Shown here piece by piece: positions 16,418 through 25,290 of a stretch of DNA of 64,000 bases. Source of the stretch: Actomonas aquatica (lineage in GTDB: Bacteria; Verrucomicrobiota; Verrucomicrobiia; Opitutales; Opitutaceae). Position numbers and translations under genes: made by a program. The notes under the pieces were generated by a model. It searched no databases. It had not been told where the DNA came from and saw only the letters and a list, made by a program, of their open reading frames with translations. Location: assembly GCF_019679435.2 (NCBI RefSeq), contig NZ_CP139781.1, forward strand, positions 1,736,001 through 1,800,000, in the 5' to 3' direction. The stretch's first letter is position 1, and every line of letters starts with the position of its first letter.

Positions 16418-17854
16418 TTAAGCGGTTTGGTTCTCGGTCGCATCCCGCGGGAACGGCGTCGGCGCGATCCAACGGGCGGCCAAGGTAAAGACCATCGAGA
16501 CGGCGGCACCGATGAGTGAGGCGGTGAACCAGCCGATGTTGAAGTAGGCCCAGACACCGAGTCCGCAGCCGAGCACGATGCCGGTGAGCACCAGCGGCCG
16601 GTTGATGCCACGCCAGAAGAGCCCACCGATCACCGGCCAGATGAGGCTGGCGACCAGCGGCCCGGAGATGAAGAGCGCCTCAATGATGGGCCAGTGCGGC
16701 GCGGCCAGCAGCCACGTGACAGCACCGACGATCAGGATGACCGTGCCGGTGATCTTGCGGAAGTTCTGCTCCGGCAATTCACGTTTGAGCAGGCCGCCGT
16801 GCACGTCCTTGAGCAACAGATCCGAAGTCGCCGCGAGCAGCGAGTCGATCGACGAGGCCATCGAGCAAAAGAGCACCACCAGGATGAGCACACCGGCGAT
16901 GGCACCGAGCCCGGCGGTCTGCATGACGGTTGTCGCGACGAGCGGCCCGGTCTGATTGCTCTCGGCAATGTTGATACCGAGCGGTCCCGCCGCGAGAGCG
17001 ATGAAGCCGGCGGCGATGGGAATCGGGAACCACAGCAGGCCCGACAGGAAGAACGCTTTCGGCGCCACACCCGGTCGCATGGCAAAGGCCCGCGACCACC
17101 AGACGTTGTTGTGAAACACTTCGCCGAAACCGAAGAGCATGTTGTTGAACACCGCCAGCAACGCCGCCGGCATCACGTGCAATAACAGCGCGGGCTGCTG
17201 CGTGCGCATGTGGGTGTAGGCGTCGTCGAAGTCGAGCTGCGCCACCACCAAGCCACCAATCAGCACGATGCCCACGAGGATGATGAGGCTCTGAATAAAG
17301 TCGGTGCCGATCACCGCGTAGAGTCCGCCGAAGAGCGTGTAGAGCACGCACACCACGAGGATGAGCGTCATGCCCTGCAGATACGGAATGCCGGCCAAGG
17401 CTTCCAAGAGGTCGCCGCCCGCGATGGCCATGCTCACCAACCACGACAGCGAGTAGAGCATCGTGATGAGCAGGAAGAGCGTCCATCCCACCCGACCGTA
17501 GCGCAGTCGGAAAAAATCACCGGCGGTGTGCCCCTCGGGCAACAGGCGGCAGATGCGCATGGCCATGGGCGCGAAGAGCAACAGCCCAAAACTCGCGGTC
17601 GAGTAAGCCACCATGCCCCACACGCCGAGTGTGAGCGCCAGCACCGGCGCGAGCATCGTGGTGTTCGAGGTGACCCAGGTCGCCATCGCCGTCGCGGAAC
17701 CGAGCGAGAGGCCGACGTTGCGACCGGCGAGGATGAAGCCCTCGGAGGTCTTGGCATTGCGGCCCCAGAACATACCGAGGATCACCCACAACACACCCAG
17801 ACCGAGCACGATGAGCCAACCGGTGGTCGGCGAAATGGACGTCGCGCCACTCAT
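16418..17854 (-). CDS. Sodium:solute symporter family transporter
   Basis: A 478-residue SSS-family protein with about 12-13 hydrophobic segments. The core shows GRNVGLSLGSATAMATWVTS in helix 2, PEGHTAGDFFRLRYG in a cytosolic loop, and LYTLFGGLYAVIGTDFIQS, a general SSS signature region. The PEGHTAGDFFRLRYG loop reminds me of urea/DUR3-like members, but this is a weak hint. A nitrogen-rich substrate would fit the neighbouring C-N enzymes. Its ATG overlaps the stop of the upstream FN3 protein by 4 bases, and a 39-residue membrane peptide follows. Confidence 0.85.
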   Translation of the reverse strand: MSGATSISPTTGWLIVLGLGVLWVILGMFWGRNAKTSEGFILAGRNVGLSLGSATAMATWVTSNTTMLAPVLALTLGVWGMVAYSTASFGLLLFAPMAMRICRLLPEGHTAGDFFRLRYGRVGWTLFLLITMLYSLSWLVSMAIAGGDLLEALAGIPYLQGMTLILVVCVLYTLFGGLYAVIGTDFIQSLIILVGIVLIGGLVVAQLDFDDAYTHMRTQQPALLLHVMPAALLAVFNNMLFGFGEVFHNNVWWSRAFAMRPGVAPKAFFLSGLLWFPIPIAAGFIALAAGPLGINIAESNQTGPLVATTVMQTAGLGAIAGVLILVVLFCSMASSIDSLLAATSDLLLKDVHGGLLKRELPEQNFRKITGTVILIVGAVTWLLAAPHWPIIEALFISGPLVASLIWPVIGGLFWRGINRPLVLTGIVLGCGLGVWAYFNIGWFTASLIGAAVSMVFTLAARWIAPTPFPRDATENQTA

Positions 17855-18357
17855 GCCTCACCTCCCGCGTCGCCGCGCAATTCGTCGCGATGCTTCAGGA
17901 AACCACTCACGATCGCTCCGACCGTGAGCAGCACGACCACACCACCGAGACCGAGCAGACTGAAGAGTTTGCCGCGGTCCATGAACGTGACCTGCACCTC
18001 CAGCGGATCCGACCATGCACTGCCCTCGCCCAGATTATTGAGCGCGCGCAGGCGAAAGTAGTGTGTGCCCTCCGGCAGCCCGGTGATGACCGAGCCCGTG
18101 TCGCGACCGATGAACCGGATCGTCTTCTCCGCGAAGTCGGCCGAGTCGCTTTGTTGCAACTCCACCCGCGTCATGAGCGCCAGTTCGCCCCAAGCGAGCG
18201 TGACCGTGCCATCCTCGGTGGTGACCGCGGTGCCCTCCGGCGCACGCATGTTAAAATCGACCGGCGGCGGTGTGGCCGCCTCGGCGAGTAGGCAGGCGAA
18301 AAACGCGGCTGCGCAAAGACAGCCGCGATGGACGCGAAAAAGTATTCCTGAAGGCAT
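17851..18357 (-). CDS. FN3-domain protein with signal peptide and C-terminal membrane anchor
   Basis: A 168-residue protein: signal peptide (CAAAFFACLLAEAATPP), one fibronectin-III-like domain (residues about 35-120; TVTLAWGELALMTRVELQQS, then THYFRLRALNNLGEGSAWSD, the typical end of an FN3 fold), and a membrane helix (about 130-152) with a charged tail. Topology: domain outside, tail inside. The ATG at 18357 is chosen because it puts the hydrophobic signal at the N-terminus. It heads the 11.0-18.4 kb cluster and overlaps the transporter start by 4 bases, which suggests an outward-facing partner of that transporter. The 268-base gap upstream, up to the LysE gene, has TTGACA and TTGACC words on this strand but no convincing -10 box. 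Confidence 0.7.
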   Translation of the reverse strand: MPSGILFRVHRGCLCAAAFFACLLAEAATPPPVDFNMRAPEGTAVTTEDGTVTLAWGELALMTRVELQQSDSADFAEKTIRFIGRDTGSVITGLPEGTHYFRLRALNNLGEGSAWSDPLEVQVTFMDRGKLFSLLGLGGVVVLLTVGAIVSGFLKHRDELRGDAGGEA

Positions 18358-18625
18358 GAAGCGAGTCAGTGGTGGGAAGGACGGGCGATCAGGACGGACG
18401 AACTCAACCGGCATGACCGGCGTTCAACGCTCGCGGTGCGCAAAGGCCCAAAGGGCACAAAAGCCTCAGCAAGAGGCACGGCGCGCACACGATCCGTCAG
18501 GGGGTGGGACTGTCAAGGGGTCGCACAGGCTCTGGCCCATCCGCCGAGAGGTCAACCCCTCGCCGGTAAAGCCTTAATGAAAAGCACTTATGGAAAACGG
18601 CTTCCGCAACGCCCGTCTGCCGTCG

Positions 18626-19255
18626 TCACACCCACAGCAAACTCGCGGCGAAGCCGATGAAGACCAGACCCAGCGCCCGGTCGATCCACACCGCCCCACG
18701 TTGGTAAACCGAACGCACCCGCTCGCGCGTAAACACCCACGCGACCAGCGAAAACCACGCCCCGGTCGCCACCGCCATCCACCCGCCGTAAAGGGCCTGC
18801 ACCCCCACCGGGGTCTCCGGCGAAATGCCCACGGTGAAGAGCGCGATGAAAAACAAGGTCGCTTTCGGGTTGAGCACGTTGGTCAAAAAACCGCGCAGCC
18901 ACGCCCGGCGTCCGTGCGGCGGTGCCGGCGCAGCCACCTCCGCGGTCGTCGGCGCGGCCGTGCTCCCGCGACTGCGCAGCGCCATGACACCGAGCCACGC
19001 GAGGTAAGCGGCTCCGGCATATTTCAACAGCGCGAAGAGCTGCGGCTGGTGCCGCACCAAGGCGCCCACCCCGAGCAGTGAAATCGTGACGTGCACCAGA
19101 ATGCCGCTGCCGATGCCCCACGCGCTGGCCACCGCGGTGGCCCGGCCGTGGACCAAACTCTGACGCAGGATAAGGGTGAAGTCCGGCCCCGGACTGGCCA
19201 CCGCCAAAGCGTGGGCCAGCGCCACGGAGCCAAATTCAAACCACAGCGCATCCAT
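18626..19255 (-). CDS. LysE/RhtB family amino-acid exporter
   Basis: A 209-residue inner-membrane protein with about six hydrophobic segments. The N-terminal ASPGPDFTLILRQSLVHGR is the family signature (SPGPxxxxV.....GR), and YAGAAYLAWLGVMALRS is the third conserved region. The family exports amino acids or their lactones; the substrate cannot be assigned here. It ends 268 bases before the FN3 gene and starts 31 bases after the pilB stop, both on the same strand, so it could be read through from pilB. Confidence 0.85.
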   Translation of the reverse strand: MDALWFEFGSVALAHALAVASPGPDFTLILRQSLVHGRATAVASAWGIGSGILVHVTISLLGVGALVRHQPQLFALLKYAGAAYLAWLGVMALRSRGSTAAPTTAEVAAPAPPHGRRAWLRGFLTNVLNPKATLFFIALFTVGISPETPVGVQALYGGWMAVATGAWFSLVAWVFTRERVRSVYQRGAVWIDRALGLVFIGFAASLLWV

Positions 19256-19286
19256 CGGGCTGGACGGTCGTCTTGCGCCGCTCCGC

Positions 19287-20990
19287 TTACATGTCGGGCG
19301 GCACGTTGGAGATCGCTTCCTCGAAGGTGGTCACACCTTCCTTGACCTTGAGCAGCGAGTCCTGGTGCAGCGTTTTCATGCCGCTCTTCATGCAGATGCG
19401 TTTGAGCTCGGCGGTGTCGGCTTCGCGGTTCACCGCTTCGACCAACTCCTCGTTGTTGATCATGAGTTCGTGAATGCCCACGCGGCCCTTGTAACCGGTG
19501 CCGTTACACTTCGGGCACCCATCGTCGTTGGCCTTGTAGATCTGACCACTCCAGCCGATGGCCTTCTCGAGCAGGTCCTTCACGCGGCCTTCTGGTTCGT
19601 AGGGTTGGCGGCACTGTTTGCACACGCGGCGCATGAGACGCTGGGCGCACACACACAGCAGCGACGACGAAATCATGAACGGTTCCACGCCCATGTCGGT
19701 GAGACGGGCGACCGTCGACGGCGCGTCGTTGGTGTGCAGGGTCGAGATAAGCAAGTGACCGGTGAGCGCGGCCTCCACCGCGATGTTGGCCGTCTCCTTG
19801 TCACGAATCTCACCCACCAGAATGATGTCGGGATCCTGACGCAGAAAGGCGCGCAGGGCCGACGCAAAGGTGAGGCCGATCTGGCGGTGCATCTGCATCT
19901 GGTTGATGCCGGCCAGGGTGTATTCGATCGGGTCCTCCGCAGTGCGGATGACAAGCTCGGGCGAGTTGATTTCGTTGAGCGCGGAATAGAGCGTCATCGA
20001 CTTACCCGAACCGGTCGGACCGCAGTGCAAAATCATGCCGTAGGGCTGTTCGATGGCTTTACGGTATTTCTCGAGGTTCTCTTCTGAGAAACCGAGCGCA
20101 GTCATCGGCAGGGTCGACTTCTGTTTGTCGAGAATACGCATGACCACACCTTCGCCGTGATTGAGCGGCGCGGTGGAGACACGGAGGTCAACGTCGAGGC
20201 CTTTGCGGGTGTATTGCTTGAAGACGATACGACCGTCCTGGGGCAAACGCCGCTCGGCGATGTCGAGGTTGCACATGATCTTCAGACGCGCGACCAGCGC
20301 CGGTCCCACCTTGCCGGGAAGCCGCAGCTTTTCCTGACACACACCGTCGATGCGGTAGCGCACGATGATTTCGTGTTCCCACGGCTCGATGTGAATATCA
20401 GACGTGCCGGCGAAATAGGCGTCTTCGATGATACGGTTGGCGAGATCGATGATCGGGCCGGACTCCTCGTCGGTCAGGTCTTCATCGCCCTCCCCTTCGC
20501 TGCCGAACTCCATGCCGATCGCACTCACCACATCGGCAAAGTCGCTCGGCTCGTTTTCGTTCTTTTTGAATTTCTCCCGGATGTCTGCTTCGCGCCCGAG
20601 CATCCGCATGACCGTCAAACCAGTCATCTCCTGCACCTTCGAGATGATGGTCACATCGAAGGGATTGGCCACGACCAGCAGGAAGAGCTCTCCCACCTCG
20701 CCGACCGGCATGACTACGTTCTCCTGGCAGAACTCCAGGGGCAGGCGTTCAAAGGTGCCGGGATGCACCCGGTAATGAGCCACGTTGAACGGCGGCAGGT
20801 TGAAGGCGCGGCTCTTGGCGACCTGCAACTGGAACGGGGTGATCTTAAAATCTTCGAGCAGCATCGCATCGAGCTGCTCACCGGTCATTTCCTCCTCGAT
20901 GGCGGCGATGGCGGCGCGGTGCTCATCGGTGAGACGCCCGGCATCATCGAGGGCATTGATGATCTGAGTCTGGATTTTGCCTAGTGACAT
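19287..20990 (-). CDS. pilB: Type IV pilus / type II secretion assembly ATPase (PilB/GspE)
   Basis: A 567-residue hexameric ATPase that powers pilin or pseudopilin polymerisation. The N-terminal MshEN/GspE-N region (about 1-150) is followed by the ATPase core: Walker A GPTGSGKS (324-331), Asp box around AEDPIEY, Walker B ILVGEIRD (390-397) and His box [11 protein letters not shown]. The zinc tetracysteine motif is Cys457, Cys460, Cys492 and Cys495 (CKQC...[12 protein letters not shown]). An acidic linker follows residue 150. It is last in the dcw super-cluster, 6 bases after the stand-alone GspE-N-like gene. Confidence 0.92.
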   Translation of the reverse strand: MSLGKIQTQIINALDDAGRLTDEHRAAIAAIEEEMTGEQLDAMLLEDFKITPFQLQVAKSRAFNLPPFNVAHYRVHPGTFERLPLEFCQENVVMPVGEVGELFLLVVANPFDVTIISKVQEMTGLTVMRMLGREADIREKFKKNENEPSDFADVVSAIGMEFGSEGEGDEDLTDEESGPIIDLANRIIEDAYFAGTSDIHIEPWEHEIIVRYRIDGVCQEKLRLPGKVGPALVARLKIMCNLDIAERRLPQDGRIVFKQYTRKGLDVDLRVSTAPLNHGEGVVMRILDKQKSTLPMTALGFSEENLEKYRKAIEQPYGMILHCGPTGSGKSMTLYSALNEINSPELVIRTAEDPIEYTLAGINQMQMHRQIGLTFASALRAFLRQDPDIILVGEIRDKETANIAVEAALTGHLLISTLHTNDAPSTVARLTDMGVEPFMISSSLLCVCAQRLMRRVCKQCRQPYEPEGRVKDLLEKAIGWSGQIYKANDDGCPKCNGTGYKGRVGIHELMINNEELVEAVNREADTAELKRICMKSGMKTLHQDSLLKVKEGVTTFEEAISNVPPDM

Positions 20991-20996
20991 GATCGA

Positions 20997-21608
20997 TCAG
21001 GGGTTGGCCGGGGACCCCGGCGAGCTCGGAGGATTGCTGTCACCGGCGGCGGCATCCGCGATGGGTGGGTTCGAAAGGTTGACCGGTTTCGGAGCCGGGG
21101 CGACGGCCGGTTTGGGGGCCTTCGCGTCCTCGGCTTCCATCGCTTCGATAAAGTCGGCGATGGCCTCCAGGGTGGTGCCAAACCAGAGCACCCGACCGTC
21201 GTATTGATCTTCCCAATACTTGCGCACCGCCGGACTCAGATAGTAGGCGGTCGCGATGAAGGTCATGTCTTCCTCGATGTCGAACGGCACCGACCAGGTG
21301 ACCCAGCAGGCTTCGCGCTCGATGGTGAGTTTGAGGTCGTCGTTGGCCTCGTAGTGCCGCAGGTCCACCAGCCCGACGCCCTCGTGCTCGCGCATGTGGG
21401 CAAGGATGTCCTCCTCCTTCACCGCCTTGAGATCGTAAGCCAGAATACCCAACACGGTGCGCTGGCGGGCGGTGCCGGTGTTGATGATCTCGAGGAGCTT
21501 CTCATTGGCCGTCTCAAGGTCGTCGATCTTGATCAGGTTTTGCTCCACGAGCTGCGCGCCCAACAAGCGGTTGGCGCGCATGAGCAGAGAACGGTGGGTA
21601 GTCTTCAT
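20997..21608 (-). CDS. Stand-alone GspE-N/MshEN-like domain protein, no ATPase
   Basis: A 203-residue protein whose N-terminus LGAQLVEQNLIKIDDLETAN reads like the first helices of a GspE/PilB N-terminal (MshEN) domain. VGLVDLRHYE and later SPAVRKYWEDQYDGRV fit the rest of that fold. There is no Walker motif. The last 40 residues are a Pro/Ala/Ser-rich disordered tail. It is directly upstream of pilB (6 bases), so it may bind the ATPase, the pilus base or a nucleotide such as c-di-GMP (a known MshEN ligand). The similarity is by eye and weak. Confidence 0.55.
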   Translation of the reverse strand: MKTTHRSLLMRANRLLGAQLVEQNLIKIDDLETANEKLLEIINTGTARQRTVLGILAYDLKAVKEEDILAHMREHEGVGLVDLRHYEANDDLKLTIEREACWVTWSVPFDIEEDMTFIATAYYLSPAVRKYWEDQYDGRVLWFGTTLEAIADFIEAMEAEDAKAPKPAVAPAPKPVNLSNPPIADAAAGDSNPPSSPGSPANP

Positions 21609-21634
21609 GATGGCTGGGGCGGGCGTCAGGGACT

Positions 21635-22657
21635 TCAGGACGTGGCGGCATCGGCCACGTTGTCGCGGTGGCTCCGCACCCGCTCACGCAGGACGGTTTT
21701 CATGGCGTCGATCCCTTCCTCGGTCTCACAGGAAATGGGCAGCACCTCGACCTTGTGGCGGCGCTTGAACTTCGTCAGCCAGGCTTTGGCTTCGGGCAGG
21801 TCCATTTTGTTGGCGATCACCAAGCGCGGCTTCTCCATGAGCGCGGGGTCGTAGGCCTCCAACTCGGATAGCAGCGTGGCGTAGTCCTCGCGCGGATCGC
21901 GGCCGTCGACCGCCGCCATGTCGATTAGGAACATGAGCACGGCGCAGCGTTCGATGTGACGCAGAAAACGATGACCCAGACCGCGGTTGTCGCTGGCACC
22001 TTCGATCAACCCGGGCACGTCGGCCAACAGCAGCCGGTCATACTCCTCCGGGTAATGGATGACGCCGATCTGCGGATGCAGCGTGGTGAACGGATAAGCT
22101 GCGGTGCGCGGGCGGGCTGCGGTGATTTTGTTAGTGAGCGAGGATTTGCCCGCGTTGGGGAATCCCACCAGCCCGGCGTCGGCGATGGATTTGAGGATGA
22201 GCCGGTAGACGCCGTGCTCGCCCTCCTCTCCGGGATTGGCGCGCCGGGGGGCGCGATTGGTCGAGGACTTGAAGTGGGTGTTGCCCCAGCCGCCGTTGCC
22301 GCCCTTGCACAGGACGATCTCCTGATCGTGCTCCACGACCTCGGCCACCATCTGGCCAGTCGCTTCGTCGATCACAATCGTGCCCAAGGGCATGCGCAGC
22401 ATGGCGGGTTTGCCTTCATGCCCGTTGCAGTCCTTGCCCATGCCGTGCTCGCCGCGTTGTCCCTTCCAGTGCGGTTTGTATTTATAGTCGATGAGGTTGT
22501 TGGTGTTGTTGTCTCCCACCAACACGACATCGCCACCCTTGCCGCCGTCCCCACCATTGGGGCCGCCGAAGGGTTCATACTTCTCGCGCCGAAAACTGAT
22601 ACATCCGCGACCACCATCCCCGGCCCAGGCTTTGATGACGCATTCGTCGATAAACAT
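21635..22657 (-). CDS. obg: GTPase Obg/CgtA
   Basis: A 340-residue ribosome-associated GTPase acting in 50S assembly and stress control. The N-terminal Obg fold (1-160) is glycine-rich (GGPNGGDGGKGGDVVLV). The G domain has G1 GFPNAGKSS, G3 DVPG, G4 NKMD and G5-like ISC. It has no long C-terminal extension, like the shorter Obg proteins. It lies 86 bases after ftsZ on the same strand. Confidence 0.95.
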   Translation of the reverse strand: MFIDECVIKAWAGDGGRGCISFRREKYEPFGGPNGGDGGKGGDVVLVGDNNTNNLIDYKYKPHWKGQRGEHGMGKDCNGHEGKPAMLRMPLGTIVIDEATGQMVAEVVEHDQEIVLCKGGNGGWGNTHFKSSTNRAPRRANPGEEGEHGVYRLILKSIADAGLVGFPNAGKSSLTNKITAARPRTAAYPFTTLHPQIGVIHYPEEYDRLLLADVPGLIEGASDNRGLGHRFLRHIERCAVLMFLIDMAAVDGRDPREDYATLLSELEAYDPALMEKPRLVIANKMDLPEAKAWLTKFKRRHKVEVLPISCETEEGIDAMKTVLRERVRSHRDNVADAATS

Positions 22658-22743
22658 GGGCGCGATCCTGCATAATCCACCCCACTTGCCAAGGGGCTGG
22701 TTTGTGAACCGCGCGTAAACTTAAACGCGGCCGCTCGCCTCCA

Positions 22744-24057
22744 CTAGAGGTTGATCTTGATGCCTTTGCGCAAGTAAGTCGGCACGTCCAGATCCTGCCC
22801 TTCGAAGAGATTTCGATCGGTGCGCTCAAAGTGACCGCGGTTCTCCGCCAGGTTTTGGAAGAAAAACTCGTTCTGCGATTCATCCGCCGCGGGGCGTTTA
22901 CCCCGGGCTTTGGCACCCGCTTTTTCGACTTCGGTTGCCCCCGACGCAGCCGCCGGTTCGGGCGTTTCCACCCGGGCGATGTCGGCGACGCGAACCCCCA
23001 CCGGACTCGCGGCCCCGGCGTTGCTGCGGCCGCGGCTGGAGGACGGCCGCCGTGGCGGCAGGCGGCCGCCGATGTCGCTCGTGCCGATCACACAGACCTC
23101 CACCCGACCCTGCAGGTCTTCGTCGATCACCGCGCCCATGATCACATGCGAATCGCGCCCGTAGCGCTCGGTGACCGCGCTCATGATCTCGTTGACCTTG
23201 CTCAGCTTCAGGTCGGTGCCGCCCACGATGTTGACCAGCAGGCGGTCGGCTTTGCGAGCATGCTCGGGCGTGGCGAGCAGCGGGCACATGTCGAGACTCG
23301 CAATGGCCTGCGCCACCGCGTCCGGCCCTTCGCCTTGGCCGAGGCCGAAAAGGGTTTTGCCACCGCGCGTGTGGAAGGCCTGTCGCAGCGTGGCGAAGTC
23401 GAGATTGATCAGGCCGGTGCGGAAAAGCATCGCCCAGACCGAACGCACCGCCTGCCCGATCCACGCATCGGCGCGCGCAAAGGAATCGAGGGCGGTCTCC
23501 CCTTCGGAGGCCTCCTGCAGCAAAATGTCGTTGGGCAAGGTGATCACCGCGTCGCAACTGCGGCGCAGCGCGAGCAGTCCTTCCTCCGCCTGTTTGCCGC
23601 GACGGCCGCCTTCGAAGCTGAAGGGCATGGTGACAAACGCGATCACCAGCGCGCCGGCTTCACTCGCCACGTCCGCCACGATCGGAGCGGCCCCGCTGCT
23701 GGTGCCGCCGCCCATGCCGGCGATGAGAAACACCAGATCACAATCGCGCACGACTTCGGCGATCTTCTCGCGATCAGATTCCGCTGCATCAAAGCCGAGG
23801 TCGGGATCGCCGCCGGCGCCGAGGCCGCGGGTGATGGCCGAGCCGATGAGCACCTTCTCCTCCAAGGGCGAGGAGTTGAGCGCCTGCAGGTCGGTGTTGA
23901 TCGCCGCCAGCCGCAGGCGATCGAGATTCTCCATCTTCAGTCGATCGACGACGTTGCCGCCGGCACCACCGAGGCCGATGACCTTGATGGAGACGTCTGG
24001 ATCGTTCAGAGCGTTGGCCGGAGCCGCGAGGGGGAGTTCGGAAGCGTTGAGAGACAT
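22744..24057 (-). CDS. ftsZ: Cell division protein FtsZ, divergent catalytic loops
   Basis: A 437-residue tubulin homologue forming the Z ring. Residues 20-330 are the GTPase/tubulin fold (VIGLGGAGGNVVDRL, AINTDLQAL). A disordered linker and a clear C-terminal peptide for FtsA binding (DVPTYLRKGIKINL) follow. Two normally invariant sites differ. The GTP-binding glycine motif reads GGGTSSG (116-122) instead of GGGTGTG. The T7 synergy loop reads NLDFAT (218-223) where FtsZ has N-x-D-F-A-D, so the catalytic Asp (E. coli Asp212) is Thr223. GTPase activity may be low or use another residue. It is preceded by ftsA with a 9-base gap. Confidence 0.95.
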   Translation of the reverse strand: MSLNASELPLAAPANALNDPDVSIKVIGLGGAGGNVVDRLKMENLDRLRLAAINTDLQALNSSPLEEKVLIGSAITRGLGAGGDPDLGFDAAESDREKIAEVVRDCDLVFLIAGMGGGTSSGAAPIVADVASEAGALVIAFVTMPFSFEGGRRGKQAEEGLLALRRSCDAVITLPNDILLQEASEGETALDSFARADAWIGQAVRSVWAMLFRTGLINLDFATLRQAFHTRGGKTLFGLGQGEGPDAVAQAIASLDMCPLLATPEHARKADRLLVNIVGGTDLKLSKVNEIMSAVTERYGRDSHVIMGAVIDEDLQGRVEVCVIGTSDIGGRLPPRRPSSSRGRSNAGAASPVGVRVADIARVETPEPAAASGATEVEKAGAKARGKRPAADESQNEFFFQNLAENRGHFERTDRNLFEGQDLDVPTYLRKGIKINL

Positions 24058-24066
24058 CGGAGGTAA

Positions 24067-25278
24067 TCAGGCGCGGGCCGGGAAGAGTTTGCGCAGGATG
24101 CCGCCAGTCGCGCGGCGTTTCTGCAGCGGACGATCGCCGCGGGATTGCAGGCCGTAGTGCAAAAGGCCGAGCACCGCAGTGTGAGACGGGTCCTGGAGCT
24201 TCTGCTCCAGACCCGGAGGCATCTGTCCCCTTTGGGCGGGCAGCCCGAGAATGGCGCTGGCCGTATCTTCGATGCCCGGCAGCTTCGCGGTGCCGCCCGT
24301 CAACATGACCCCGGCCGCGCAACGCTCCGGCGCGAGCGCCGGGCCAAGCTTCTTTTTGATGACCTCGAAGAGTTCCTCCATGCGGGCCGCCGTGATGGTC
24401 TCGATGGTCTGCTGCGGGAACTGGCGGTCGCCGATGGCGTAGTCGCCGTTGAGCCAGACCTTCTTGCCCTTTTCGTGAGTGATCACGTTGGCGCGGCCGT
24501 GGCGTAGTTTAAGTTTTTCCGCCTGCCCTTCGGTCACCCGCAGGCCGAGGGTGAGGTCGTTGGTGAGGTGTTCACCGCCGACCGGCACCACGCCGGTCAT
24601 GAAGGGCACCCCGTCACGGTAGAGCACGAAGTCGCTCGTGCCCGCGCCGATGTCGATGACCAGCGCGCCGTGTTGGCGGTCCTGCTGAGTCGTCACCATC
24701 GTGCCGGAACCGAGACTGGCCAGAATCATATCCCCCACCCGCACATCAAAACCGCGGATCACATGGATGCTGTTGGCGATCATCGCCTCCTGACCATGCA
24801 CCGTCCAATATCCCACCTCGAGACGCTGCCCGTTCAAGTGCTCGGGGTTGGCGCCGACCATCTTGCCGTCCAGCAAATAGGGGCGGCGGATGTGATGCAC
24901 CACCATGCGGCCTTCCGGAAGCGCCTTGGCTTTGGCGAGACGACACACCGTATCGATGTCCATCTGGCTCACCATGTTGTCGGCGGCACTCACGCTCACC
25001 GAAGCCTGGTTGTAGAAGCCTTCGAGGTGGCCACCCGATTGCGCCAGGTAAACCTCGTCGATCTTCACGCCCGCACTCTGTTCGGCGGTGATGAGCGCGT
25101 TGTGGGCGGCGTCGCTGGCGGCTTTGAAGTCGGTCACCACGCCTTTCATGACGCCGTGTGACTGGCACTCGCCGAAGCCGATGAGGTTGACGGTGTTTTG
25201 CACAATCTCGCCGATCAACACGGCGATCTTGGATGTGCCGATTTCAACGGCACCGATGAAGCGGGACTTGGAACTCAC
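24067..25278 (-). CDS. ftsA: Cell division protein FtsA
   Basis: A 403-residue actin-fold membrane tether for FtsZ. Visible features are the phosphate-1 loop AVEIGTSKIAVLIGE, the SHS2/1C region with GVMKGVVTDF, phosphate-2 LVIDIGAGTSDFVLYRDG, the adenosine motif LTGGTAKLPGI and a C-terminal amphipathic helix GGILRKLFPARA that would insert into the membrane. It lies 12 bases after ftsQ and 9 bases before ftsZ, the usual order. Confidence 0.95.
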   Translation of the reverse strand: MSSKSRFIGAVEIGTSKIAVLIGEIVQNTVNLIGFGECQSHGVMKGVVTDFKAASDAAHNALITAEQSAGVKIDEVYLAQSGGHLEGFYNQASVSVSAADNMVSQMDIDTVCRLAKAKALPEGRMVVHHIRRPYLLDGKMVGANPEHLNGQRLEVGYWTVHGQEAMIANSIHVIRGFDVRVGDMILASLGSGTMVTTQQDRQHGALVIDIGAGTSDFVLYRDGVPFMTGVVPVGGEHLTNDLTLGLRVTEGQAEKLKLRHGRANVITHEKGKKVWLNGDYAIGDRQFPQQTIETITAARMEELFEVIKKKLGPALAPERCAAGVMLTGGTAKLPGIEDTASAILGLPAQRGQMPPGLEQKLQDPSHTAVLGLLHYGLQSRGDRPLQKRRATGGILRKLFPARA

Positions 25279-25290
25279 GAGGCGATGGGA

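Noticed and set aside
18480..18560. TTGACA and TTGACC words on the minus strand upstream of the FN3 gene
   Set aside because: No acceptable -10 hexamer 16-18 bases further on, so a promoter could not be supported.
22712..22730. A small palindrome CGCGT-loop-ACGCG between ftsZ and obg
   Set aside because: Only a 5-bp stem and no T-run. The two genes are co-directional and may be co-transcribed, so I do not call a terminator or repeat.
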